A DNA stretch of 64,000 nucleotides from JAEXOD01 sp043805435 (GTDB taxonomy: Bacteria; Bacteroidota; Ignavibacteria; Ignavibacteriales; Melioribacteraceae): assembly GCA_043805435.1 (NCBI GenBank), contig JAZDHY010000049.1, forward strand, positions 1 through 64,000, given 5' to 3'. The notes under the pieces are model-generated. The model ran no database searches. It saw only the letters and a list, made by a program, of their open reading frames with translations, and had not been told where the DNA came from. Of the stretch, positions 9,793 to 18,558 are shown piece after piece (within the stretch, counting starts at the first letter, position 1; each line of letters starts with the position of its first letter). A program made the translations under genes and the position numbers.

Positions 9793-11148
9793 ATGATGAA
9801 GTTTAAAAATTATATTTTTTTAGCTATTTTCTTACTTACAATTGTAATTTCATGTACTGATAAATTTAGTTTGAATGAAGCTCAATCGGGTACTATTCCT
9901 GTATTAATTTCTACTATTAAAATATCAAGTTTTACTGATACAAGTTTAACAGTCTCGTTTAATACATTTGGTGAAGGAAATACAAAAATTAAAATTGGAA
10001 GAACTATTGGATTAGAGATGGACTCTGTTGTTTCAGATTATCTTACTTCTACTCATGTAATAACTGTTGGTAGTCTTCAAAAAGATTCAATATATTATTT
10101 TAAAGTATTTTCAACCAATGATGCTGGGACTTTTAAAAGTAGCCTGCAAAAAATTGTGCTCGGTTCAACTGATCCTTTAGCTATTGGAGATACCTTATAT
10201 ATTCAACAATATCCGGTTTGGGACGGTTTTCACAAACCTCAGGATATTTTGATCGGTAGGGAGCCATTTATTTATATTGCTGATACTGATAGTAATAAAA
10301 TAGTCATGCTAGATATATCTGGTCAAGAGTTGGGATCAATTCATATCAGACGACCAATTGCATTAGCACAAGATTACCAATTAAATTTACTGGTATGTGG
10401 AGAACTTGTTGATGAGCAAGGAGCCGTTTTTAGTGCTGTATTTAAAATTAATTTAGTTGCTGTTCAGCATAATATTGGAGCTGCTCCAATTGATACATTA
10501 TTACCAAAAACCAGTTTTGATTATTTAAAACCGAACCGTAAATATACAGGCGTTTGTGTTTTTGCTAATAATTCGTTCCTTGTCTCCAGAACAGGCCCTG
10601 CTGATGACCAAGCTTTGGTGGATCCGGCAAATTCTATTCTTGTGTTTTCAAAAATTACTAGAAGTGACGGAACAAAGGTTGATTCATTAACCGGCAGAGT
10701 TCCTTTATTGGAACCCGAAGGTACAGGTTTATTATCGGCTAACAAAATTAGTTCGTTGACCTCCTTTAAAAATTCAACCCGTGATATTATTGTAACTTTA
10801 ATTGGTAACAATAGTTTTAGAACTCAATGGCTGCAATATGTTGTATCTTCGGACTTTACCGGATACAGAAGTAAAATTGAGCCTTTTACTGCCTCACTTA
10901 TGAATATTAACAGATTTTTACAACCCGAAGATGTTGCCATTGATAACTCGAATAATATTTTTGTGGCTGATGCCGCTAAAGACAGTATATTTAAATTCGA
11001 TTCGTTTGGTGAAGAACTTCAATCTTTTGGTGGTAGTTCTGTGTTTAATAATCCTCATGCAGTGGAGTTTTTTAATAAAATATTGTATGTTGTTGATACT
11101 GATAATAATAGGATTTTAAGATTTGTTTTATCTACAGATCTTAATTAG
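9793..11148 (+). CDS. Lipoprotein with FN3 domain and NHL-type beta-propeller
   Basis: The 451-residue protein has a lipobox ending at Cys21 (IVISC followed by TDK). Residues about 37-125 form a fibronectin-type domain (SLTVSFNTFGEGNTKIKIG, DSIYYFKVFSTNDAG). The remainder looks like an NHL/6-bladed beta-propeller, with repeated PxDIxIG-REPFIYIADTDSNKIVMLD and PEDVAIDNSNNIFVADAA motifs. The FN3 domain is closely related to one in the next gene (11157), pointing to domain duplication. Propellers of this type usually bind proteins or polymers. The start has two adjacent ATG codons, and either could be used. Confidence 0.78.
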   Translation: MMKFKNYIFLAIFLLTIVISCTDKFSLNEAQSGTIPVLISTIKISSFTDTSLTVSFNTFGEGNTKIKIGRTIGLEMDSVVSDYLTSTHVITVGSLQKDSIYYFKVFSTNDAGTFKSSLQKIVLGSTDPLAIGDTLYIQQYPVWDGFHKPQDILIGREPFIYIADTDSNKIVMLDISGQELGSIHIRRPIALAQDYQLNLLVCGELVDEQGAVFSAVFKINLVAVQHNIGAAPIDTLLPKTSFDYLKPNRKYTGVCVFANNSFLVSRTGPADDQALVDPANSILVFSKITRSDGTKVDSLTGRVPLLEPEGTGLLSANKISSLTSFKNSTRDIIVTLIGNNSFRTQWLQYVVSSDFTGYRSKIEPFTASLMNINRFLQPEDVAIDNSNNIFVADAAKDSIFKFDSFGEELQSFGGSSVFNNPHAVEFFNKILYVVDTDNNRILRFVLSTDLN

Positions 11149-11156
11149 GTTAATTA

Positions 11157-13469
11157 ATGAATAGACGGATTTTTTTTGCAATATATTTTTTTTGTCTAAG
11201 TTTTGTTATCTTCGGACAAGAGCAAATTGATATTATAAATCTTCATTCTAACGATTCGACTGGAACTACTATTTACAATGGCCAGACTGTTAAGGTAAGC
11301 GGAATTGTAACAACAGCTAAAAATTATGGTACAAGCGGACCTGCCTTTGTTCAGGATAATACAGGGGGAGTTTCGGTTTACGGAATTCGTTTTACTAATT
11401 TTGTTGCTATTGGCGATTCTGTTACATTAACTTCAAAAATAACTAATTATAACGGTTTAACTCAATTTGACTTTACTACAGGTACTTTTACTAAACACTC
11501 AACCGGATATGTAGTTGAGCCTATGGTTATTACCATTCAGCAAATTAAAAGTCAAAGCTGGAATGGAATTGAAGAATTTGAAGGACGCCTTGTTAGATTA
11601 AGTGATGTTAAAATTAATGCTGCAGGTAATTTTTCAGGAAACACTACTTATACTATTACTGATTCAATTAATACTATGGATTTAAGAATTGATACTGATG
11701 TTTCATCTATTGTTGGTACTGCAATTCCACAATTCAAAATAGATTTAATTGGTATAGTTGGACAGTATAAATCAAGTGCTCCTTATAATTCAGGTTATCA
11801 ACTAATGCCTCGTTCTATAGATGATATAGTTACTTTGTACGTTCCTGTAATTATTAATCCGGTTATTGTTTCAAATTATACAGATTCAAGTTTTACTGTA
11901 TTTTTTAATACTGTTAGAGAAGGTAATACCGAAATTAAGTATGGCAAGACTAATGCTTTGGAGCTTGGTACATTGGTTGACGAAACATTAACTACAGCGC
12001 ATACTATTTCTGTAACAAATCTTCAAAAAGATACTAAGTATTATTATAAAGTTTATTCGCGTAATTCTTTTGGGTTTAACGAAAGTTCATTACAAACTAT
12101 TATTCTTACTGCTTCAACACCATCATCAGGTAAAATTAATGTGTATTTTAATAGTCCTGTTGATAACGGCGTTGCAATTCCCGGTAATTTAGCAGAGGGG
12201 AATGTTAATTTTAAAACAAAAGTAATAGAAAGAATTAATAATGTTTCTTATTCATTAGATATTGCTTTGTATAGTTTTTTTGGTATGGATGAAATTGCAA
12301 ATGCAATTATTGCCGCTAAAAACAGAGGTGTAAAAGTTCGAGTTGTTTATGATAACAGAACTACCCAAAGTTCCATGCAATTATTATTAAATGCGGGTAT
12401 ATTAATTAGTAAAAGACCTGCAATAGATGGTATTATGCATAACAAATTTGCAATATTTGATGCAAGAGATTTTAATGCTGAAAATGATTGGGTTTGGACC
12501 GGTTCGTGGAACTGGACTTCCAGCGAATTATACTGGAGGAATAATGCCGTTGAAATTAATGATAATACTCTTGCATTGGCATATACAGCCGAGTTTGAAG
12601 AGATGTGGGGAAGTGATACAGATGTACCAAATTCTACAAATGCTAAATTTGGTTATCAAAAAAGCGATAACACAACGCATAATTTTATTATAAATAATAT
12701 TCCTGTTGATTTATATTTTAGTCCGTCCGATAATACTGAAAGTAAAATTGTAAATAATATTTTAACTGCCGATTCTTCATTATATTTTGCATTACTTATT
12801 TTTACTAGTGATCCTATTTATAATGCTATTAATACGGATTATTCTGCCGGATTAAGAGATATTAGAGGCGTTGTTGATGATGTTAATGCAAACGGTTCCG
12901 ATTTTGCAAATTTACAGTCAATTGGAGAAATGTTTGATTATAATTTAAGTAACACTCTTCATCATAAATATGGAATAATTGATGCATCTTACCCAACTTC
13001 TGATCCTGCCGTTATTACAGGAAGTCATAATTGGTCTAATGCAGCAAACGAAAATAATGATGAAAATACTTTAATTATTCATGATGTATATACCGCAAAT
13101 AAATTTATGCAGGAATTTAAACAACGTTATAACGATTTAGGCGGTACGGTTAGTTTTGTGGTTCCAATAGTATCATCGGTTGAAGACAAAGGTTATCAGT
13201 ATCCTAACAGTATTGAATTAAATCAAAACTATCCAAACCCATTTAATCCTGTCACTACTATTTCATTTTTTGTACCTTTTGAACAAAAAATGAGCCTTTT
13301 TATTTATAATTCAATTGGCCAAAAAGTTACAGAATTATTTAACGGAAGTGCAAAAGCAGGTTTAAATGTATTTGATTTTAATGCAAGTAACCTTTCAAGC
13401 GGTGTTTATATCTATCAATTACGTTCAGAAAACAAAATAATCAGTAAAAAACTGGTTCTATTAAAGTAA
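11157..13469 (+). CDS. Secreted phospholipase D-fold protein, T9SS-sorted
   Basis: The 770-residue protein has a signal peptide, an OB-like domain (about 35-220: GQTVKVSGIVTTAKNYG, FVQDNTGGVSVYG) and a fibronectin domain (about 230-315). Two phospholipase D repeats follow with complete HxKxxxxD motifs: H428-K430-D435 with GSWNWTS, and H602-K604-D609 with GSHNWSNAANENN. A T9SS sorting domain closes the protein (YPNPFNPVTTISF, SSGVYIYQL). PLD-fold proteins with this GSxNxS pattern are often nucleases or phosphodiesterases. The OB module would fit nucleic acid as substrate, but this is inference. It closes the surface cluster. Confidence 0.85.
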   Translation: MNRRIFFAIYFFCLSFVIFGQEQIDIINLHSNDSTGTTIYNGQTVKVSGIVTTAKNYGTSGPAFVQDNTGGVSVYGIRFTNFVAIGDSVTLTSKITNYNGLTQFDFTTGTFTKHSTGYVVEPMVITIQQIKSQSWNGIEEFEGRLVRLSDVKINAAGNFSGNTTYTITDSINTMDLRIDTDVSSIVGTAIPQFKIDLIGIVGQYKSSAPYNSGYQLMPRSIDDIVTLYVPVIINPVIVSNYTDSSFTVFFNTVREGNTEIKYGKTNALELGTLVDETLTTAHTISVTNLQKDTKYYYKVYSRNSFGFNESSLQTIILTASTPSSGKINVYFNSPVDNGVAIPGNLAEGNVNFKTKVIERINNVSYSLDIALYSFFGMDEIANAIIAAKNRGVKVRVVYDNRTTQSSMQLLLNAGILISKRPAIDGIMHNKFAIFDARDFNAENDWVWTGSWNWTSSELYWRNNAVEINDNTLALAYTAEFEEMWGSDTDVPNSTNAKFGYQKSDNTTHNFIINNIPVDLYFSPSDNTESKIVNNILTADSSLYFALLIFTSDPIYNAINTDYSAGLRDIRGVVDDVNANGSDFANLQSIGEMFDYNLSNTLHHKYGIIDASYPTSDPAVITGSHNWSNAANENNDENTLIIHDVYTANKFMQEFKQRYNDLGGTVSFVVPIVSSVEDKGYQYPNSIELNQNYPNPFNPVTTISFFVPFEQKMSLFIYNSIGQKVTELFNGSAKAGLNVFDFNASNLSSGVYIYQLRSENKIISKKLVLLK

Positions 13470-13544
13470 TTGTTAAGTTTTTGTTGATAATAATTAATAT
13501 AATAATTAGTTTTACAAATTGTTTAATTTTATTATAGGAGTAAA

Positions 13545-14957
13545 ATGGCAAGCAACGAAGGAATGATTGTTCAGGTTATTGGACCGGTAGTAGATATAGA
13601 TTTTGAAGAAGGTTCTTTGCCTAAAATATATAATGCGATCAAAATTCCTAGAATAAATACCGAAGGAAAAGATGAAGATTTAGTGGTTGAAGTACAACAG
13701 CACCTTGGTGAAAACAGAGTACGTGCTGTTGCTATGGATTCGACTGATGGTTTAGTTAGAGGTATGAAAGCTATTGATACAGGTGAAACAATTACTGTAC
13801 CTGTTGGTCCTGGAACGTTGGGTCGATTAATTAATGTAATTGGTAATCCTATAGACGGAATGGGTGAAATTAAAGCCGAAAAAAGATATCCAATTCACAG
13901 ACATGCACCTAAATTTACAAGTTTAACTACAAATCAGGAAATGTTTGAAACCGGTATTAAGGTTATTGATTTATTAGAACCTTATTCGCGCGGTGGAAAA
14001 ACAGGTTTGTTTGGTGGTGCCGGTGTTGGTAAAACTGTTGTGATTATGGAATTAATTCATAATATTGCAAAACAGCACGGTGGATATTCTGTATTTGCCG
14101 GTGTTGGTGAAAGAACCCGTGAAGGAAACGATTTGTGGCTTGAAATGAATGAATCGGGGGTTATTAATAAAACCGCACTTGTGTTTGGCCAAATGAACGA
14201 ACCACCGGGAGCAAGATTAAGAGTTGGATTAACGGGATTAGCTATTGCCGAATATTTCCGTGATGAAGAAGAAAGAGACGTTTTGTTATTTATTGATAAT
14301 ATTTTCCGTTTTACGCAAGCCGGTTCCGAAGTATCTGCTTTATTAGGCCGTATGCCTTCTGCAGTTGGTTACCAGCCTAACTTATCTTCTGAGATGGGTG
14401 AATTGCAAGAACGTATTACATCAACCGATAAAGGTTCTATTACGTCTGTACAAGCTATTTATGTTCCTGCAGATGACTTAACAGATCCTGCACCTGCCAC
14501 TGCATTTAGTCACTTGGATGCTACTACTGTATTAAGCAGACAAATTTCCGAGCTTGGTATTTATCCTGCTGTTGATCCATTGGATTCAACATCAAGAATT
14601 CTTGAACCGGGTATATTAGGACATGAACATTATCAGACAGCTAAACTGGTTAAAGAAATATTACAGGGATATAAAGATTTACAAGATATTATTAATATTC
14701 TTGGTATGGATGAGCTTTCTGAAGGTGATAAAATAATTGTACGCCGTGCACGTAGAATTCAAAGATTCTTAAGCCAGCCATTTCACGTTGCCGAACAATT
14801 TACCGGTTATAAAGGTAAATATGTTAAGCTTGAAGATACAATTAGAAGCTTTAAAGAAATTATTGATGGTAAACATGATAATTTACCGGAACAAGCTTTT
14901 ATGTATGTTGGAACCATTGAAGAAGCTGTTGAAAAAGCTAAAGGAATGAGACAATAA
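13545..14957 (+). CDS. atpD: F-type ATP synthase beta subunit
   Basis: The 470-residue protein is full length for the catalytic beta subunit of F1. Walker A is GGAGVGKT at 157-164 and Walker B is VLLFIDN at about 246-252. GERTREGNDLWLEM and the C-terminal QPFHVAEQFTGYKG are also typical. A TAGGAG ribosome-binding site precedes the ATG. atpC follows directly with no gap. The other ATP synthase genes are absent from the window. This split layout is known in the Chlorobi/Bacteroidota lineage. Confidence 0.98.
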   Translation: MASNEGMIVQVIGPVVDIDFEEGSLPKIYNAIKIPRINTEGKDEDLVVEVQQHLGENRVRAVAMDSTDGLVRGMKAIDTGETITVPVGPGTLGRLINVIGNPIDGMGEIKAEKRYPIHRHAPKFTSLTTNQEMFETGIKVIDLLEPYSRGGKTGLFGGAGVGKTVVIMELIHNIAKQHGGYSVFAGVGERTREGNDLWLEMNESGVINKTALVFGQMNEPPGARLRVGLTGLAIAEYFRDEEERDVLLFIDNIFRFTQAGSEVSALLGRMPSAVGYQPNLSSEMGELQERITSTDKGSITSVQAIYVPADDLTDPAPATAFSHLDATTVLSRQISELGIYPAVDPLDSTSRILEPGILGHEHYQTAKLVKEILQGYKDLQDIINILGMDELSEGDKIIVRRARRIQRFLSQPFHVAEQFTGYKGKYVKLEDTIRSFKEIIDGKHDNLPEQAFMYVGTIEEAVEKAKGMRQ

Positions 14958-15365
14958 ATGAAAGAGATGACTTTAGAGGTTGTTACACCATCTAAATTAG
15001 TTTTTAATGGAAAAATAACTTCAATAACCGTTCCCGGAACACTTGGCAGTTTTCAGGTTTTATTTAATCATGCTCCAATTATAAGCACTTTGGAAATTGG
15101 TATTGTGCAGATAGTGGATACTGAAAATAAGATCATGAAATATTCTACCAGCGGAGGGACTATTGAAGTTTTAAATAACAAAATTATTGTTCTTGCCGAA
15201 TCATTTGAAAAACCTGAAGAAATTAATTTGGACCGTGCAAAACAAGCTTTGGAAAGAGCTAAAAACAGGCTTGCAATAGGTAATAAAGAAAAGATTGATT
15301 CAGTGCGGGCTGAAGCATCATTACAACGAGCTATGAATAGAATTAAGTTTGTCCAAAAAGTATAA
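14958..15365 (+). CDS. atpC: F-type ATP synthase epsilon subunit
   Basis: The 135-residue protein has the N-terminal beta-sandwich of F1 epsilon (MTLEVVTPSKLVFNGKITSI, PGTLGSFQVLFNHAPIISTL, TSGGTIEVLNNKIIVLAE). The C-terminal helical hairpin follows (LDRAKQALERAKNRLA). The epsilon subunit links the F1 head to the rotor and can inhibit ATP hydrolysis. It starts immediately after the atpD stop and is followed by a strong terminator, so atpDC forms a two-gene operon. Confidence 0.95.
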   Translation: MKEMTLEVVTPSKLVFNGKITSITVPGTLGSFQVLFNHAPIISTLEIGIVQIVDTENKIMKYSTSGGTIEVLNNKIIVLAESFEKPEEINLDRAKQALERAKNRLAIGNKEKIDSVRAEASLQRAMNRIKFVQKV

Positions 15366-15394
15366 AAATTTAATATATTGTTTTATAATTACTT

Positions 15395-15435
15395 ACTCCT
15401 CATGTTAATAATGAGGAGTTCGTTTTTTTTTTTTT
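15395..15435 (+). terminator. Rho-independent terminator of atpDC
   Basis: A perfect nine-base stem, ACTCCTCAT (15395-15403) with ATGAGGAGT (15411-15419), encloses a seven-base loop. After TCG comes a run of 13 Ts. It lies 29 bases beyond the atpC stop. This is the clearest intrinsic terminator in the window. Confidence 0.93.
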
Positions 15436-15501
15436 ACATATAAAATATATCGGGGTGTTAATATTTTATTTTTGTTGGGTAATAAAAAATCTTTCTCACA
15501 T

Positions 15502-15557
15502 TATGTCTGTTTTATTTAAATCTATAATAAGACATATTAATCCAAATATGCTATAAT
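15502..15557 (+). promoter_or_regulatory. Candidate promoter with overlapping inverted repeat
   Basis: An extended -10 element TGCTATAAT (TATAAT at 15552-15557) lies 17 bases after AAGACA (15529-15534), a fair -35 match. The inverted repeat TATGTCT (15502-15508) and AGACATA (15530-15536) overlaps the -35, so it could be an operator. Transcription from about 15564 would lead into the PEGA/sulfatase-modifying-factor-like gene with a leader of about 110 bases. This is by eye only. The remaining sequence between atpC and that gene is AT-rich with no other visible signal. Confidence 0.4.
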
Positions 15558-15672
15558 GATTTGATTATAAATAATTTTAAAATACAACATTTATTGTTAA
15601 ATTATTATTATAATAGAGCTATTATTATGGGTATTTATTATTAAAAATATAAGTTTTACGATGGGGTTTATT

Positions 15673-18438
15673 ATGATAAATAAAATACTGGTTTTGATAA
15701 TATTTATTTCGGTAAACGTATTATATGCTCAAAACGAGATGAGAGTTGTTGGTAAAGGTGAAATCCAACTTTCCGAGTTGATTGATAAGTCTGCACGGGA
15801 TGCAAATGGTGATGTTTGTGCCGGATTAATGATTGTAACCGATTTAACAGGATTAACATACAATTCTTATAATGGCGTTGTAAAAATAAATAGTAATCCT
15901 GGGAAAGATCTATTATTCCTTTCGCCGGAAGAAAGAGTAGTTGAAATATATTGTTCCGGTTATGTTTCATTAAAGATTATTTTAAATGATTTTGGTATTA
16001 GACTTAAAAGTGGGGAAATATGGAAACTAAAAATAACAGGGGACAAGAAAACTGATTTAATACCCATAAGTATTGTTGTAAAACCAAACGATGTAAATAT
16101 TTTTATTGATGATAAACCTAAAGGAAGTTCTTCATCCCAACAAACTTCAATCGGCAAACATCAATTAAGAATTGAAAAGGAAGGTTTTAAAACCCTACAA
16201 CAAGAAATTAATGTGTCTGTTACAAATATTTTGTTTTCCTTTACACTCAAACCGATAGAACTTATAGCAGTTCAGGTTAATTCAAATCCCACAGGTGCAA
16301 AAATAATTATTGATAATATTGAAAAAGGAGAAACAAATAAAGGTGTTTTTTTATATCCCGGCAGTTATAATTTGAAATTATCAAAATCTGGCTGTTTGGA
16401 TATTGAAGAAAAAATAAATATAACTGAAGGAAAGAATAATTTATTTAATTATAACATGGTAAAAAATGCAGGTAAACTTTTATTAACTCTTATTCCAAGG
16501 GATGCAGATGTTTTAATAAATAAAGAAAAATATACTGGTAATACCGAAATTGAATTAAGCCCCGGTAAATATAAAATTGAAATTATTAAAGAAGGATATT
16601 CATCGCTTGAAGAAATAATTGAAATAAGACAAAACCAAACTATAACCAAAGAATATAACTTAAATTCAAAAACCGGAGTATTCCAATTTACAATAGCCCC
16701 ATCCGAAGCTACTGCTGTATTAAGTAAGAATGGTTCAATTGTGAAGCTATGGCAAGGTATTAAAATTATTAAAGATTTGCAGATTGGAGAATACGATTTA
16801 TATGTAATGAATTGCGGATATAAAATTGTAATAAAAAAAATTATTATAGAAAATGACAAAAATACTATTGAAGATATAACGCTTATTAAAGATCCTTCAA
16901 TTTTTATTAACCAAAATTCACAAATTGTTAATAATACAAGTTTACCTGAAAATATGGTATATGTTGAAGGAGGTGCATTCCAAATGGGTAACAATGAAGG
17001 TGAAAGTAACGAAAAACCGGTTCATCCTGTTACTTTAAACAGTTTTTATATTGGTAAATATGAAGTAACGCAAAAGGAGTGGGAGGGGATTATAGCAAAT
17101 AACCCAAGCGATAATAAAGGTGAAAACTTACCTGTTGAAAATGTAAGTTTTGAGGATATACAAAAGTATTTAGAAAAATTAAATAAAAAAAGCGGGAAAA
17201 AATATAGATTGCCAACAGAAGCCGAGTGGGAATATGCAGCTTGCGGCGGTAATAGAAGTGAAGAGACAAGATATAGCGGAAGTAATTTTATTGCAGACGT
17301 TGCCTGGTATGCCTATAATGCTGAAAGAACTAAAGATGTTGGTACACAAAAACCAAATCAACTTGGGATCTATGACATGAGTGGAAATGTCTGGGAAATG
17401 TGCGATGATTGGTATGACGAAGATTATTATAAACAGTCTAAAACGATAAATCCTTTGGGTCCTCCTTCCGCAACTGGTGTTTGGAAGGAACGTGTTATAA
17501 GGGGAGGTTCATATAAAGAAGATGAGAGTAATTGTAATAATACCTTTAGGGGTTCATACACTAGTAGTTATACAATTAAAAGAAATAATATAGGATTTCG
17601 AATTGTTCTTGATGGTGAAAATACTACTTCAAATATTGAAGAAGAATCAAATATAAATACCAAACCAATTTTTGATAAAAATCTTTATGGTGACGGAATG
17701 ATTTATGTTGAGGGAGGGACTTTCAAAATGGGAAGTACAAAAGGAGCAATAAATGAAAAACCTGTACATGAAATTTTACTAAACAGTTTTTATATTAGCA
17801 AGTATGAAGTTACTATTGATGAGTTTGAAAAATTTGTAAACGAAACAGGATATCAAACTGATGCGGAAAAAAGTGGTACCGGTTTAATTTGGAATGGTAA
17901 AAATTTTGAATTAAAAGCTGGTGTTAATTGGCATTATGATATGGATGGAAAAGTAAGACAAAAAGATGGGAGAAAATATCCGGTTAATTATATTACTTGG
18001 AACGATGCGATAGCTTATGCAGTATGGGATGGAGGAAGATTACCAACTGAAGCCGAATGGGAATACGCTGCAAAAGGAGGAAACACAACCCAAGAATATT
18101 TATATTGCGGTAGCGATAATATTGATAAAGTTTCTTGGTATAATAACAATCAAATTTCTACAATACATGAAGTAGGGGAAAAATTACCCAATGAATTAGG
18201 AATATTTGACATGGGTGGGAATTTGTGGGAATGGTGCAGTGATTGGTATGATGATAATTATTATGACGTAACTAACACAAATAATCCTACTGGTCCAAAT
18301 GATGGGAAATTTCGTGTATTGAGAGGTGGTTCAACGATGAGTACTATTTTTTATTGTCGTTCGACTTGTCGATACAATGGTATTATTGATAAACCTATAG
18401 GTAATAATGGATTTAGAATAGTAAAAGATTTATTATAG
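15673..18438 (+). CDS. Secreted PEGA protein with two formylglycine-enzyme-like domains
   Basis: I chose the ATG at 15673 because GGGG lies 10-13 bases upstream and the signal peptide then begins MINKILVLIIF. An ATG at 15661 is also in frame. The protein (about 921 residues) has an N-terminal motif VGKGEIQLSEL and a RDANGDVCAGLMIVTDLTGL region. Several PEGA-type repeats follow (about 125-405), then two sulfatase-modifying-factor/FGE domains (about 425-645 and 675-921). Both FGE copies show YVEGGxFxMG, KYEVT, RLPTEAEWEYAA and GxRIV. At the FGE cysteine pair only the second Cys seems kept in each copy (SNC and FYC), so oxidase activity is unlikely. A structural surface role, as for GldK/GldJ-type proteins, is more plausible. 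Confidence 0.8.
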   Translation: MINKILVLIIFISVNVLYAQNEMRVVGKGEIQLSELIDKSARDANGDVCAGLMIVTDLTGLTYNSYNGVVKINSNPGKDLLFLSPEERVVEIYCSGYVSLKIILNDFGIRLKSGEIWKLKITGDKKTDLIPISIVVKPNDVNIFIDDKPKGSSSSQQTSIGKHQLRIEKEGFKTLQQEINVSVTNILFSFTLKPIELIAVQVNSNPTGAKIIIDNIEKGETNKGVFLYPGSYNLKLSKSGCLDIEEKINITEGKNNLFNYNMVKNAGKLLLTLIPRDADVLINKEKYTGNTEIELSPGKYKIEIIKEGYSSLEEIIEIRQNQTITKEYNLNSKTGVFQFTIAPSEATAVLSKNGSIVKLWQGIKIIKDLQIGEYDLYVMNCGYKIVIKKIIIENDKNTIEDITLIKDPSIFINQNSQIVNNTSLPENMVYVEGGAFQMGNNEGESNEKPVHPVTLNSFYIGKYEVTQKEWEGIIANNPSDNKGENLPVENVSFEDIQKYLEKLNKKSGKKYRLPTEAEWEYAACGGNRSEETRYSGSNFIADVAWYAYNAERTKDVGTQKPNQLGIYDMSGNVWEMCDDWYDEDYYKQSKTINPLGPPSATGVWKERVIRGGSYKEDESNCNNTFRGSYTSSYTIKRNNIGFRIVLDGENTTSNIEEESNINTKPIFDKNLYGDGMIYVEGGTFKMGSTKGAINEKPVHEILLNSFYISKYEVTIDEFEKFVNETGYQTDAEKSGTGLIWNGKNFELKAGVNWHYDMDGKVRQKDGRKYPVNYITWNDAIAYAVWDGGRLPTEAEWEYAAKGGNTTQEYLYCGSDNIDKVSWYNNNQISTIHEVGEKLPNELGIFDMGGNLWEWCSDWYDDNYYDVTNTNNPTGPNDGKFRVLRGGSTMSTIFYCRSTCRYNGIIDKPIGNNGFRIVKDLL

Positions 18439-18558
18439 TAAAATTTGTTTAGAATATATTAAAATTAGTAATAATTTATGATTTGATATTGAAATTTATA
18501 AGAATTAGCTAAAATTAAAAAGTAAGTAAAAAATTTATTAATAAGTAGTAAAAATTCA

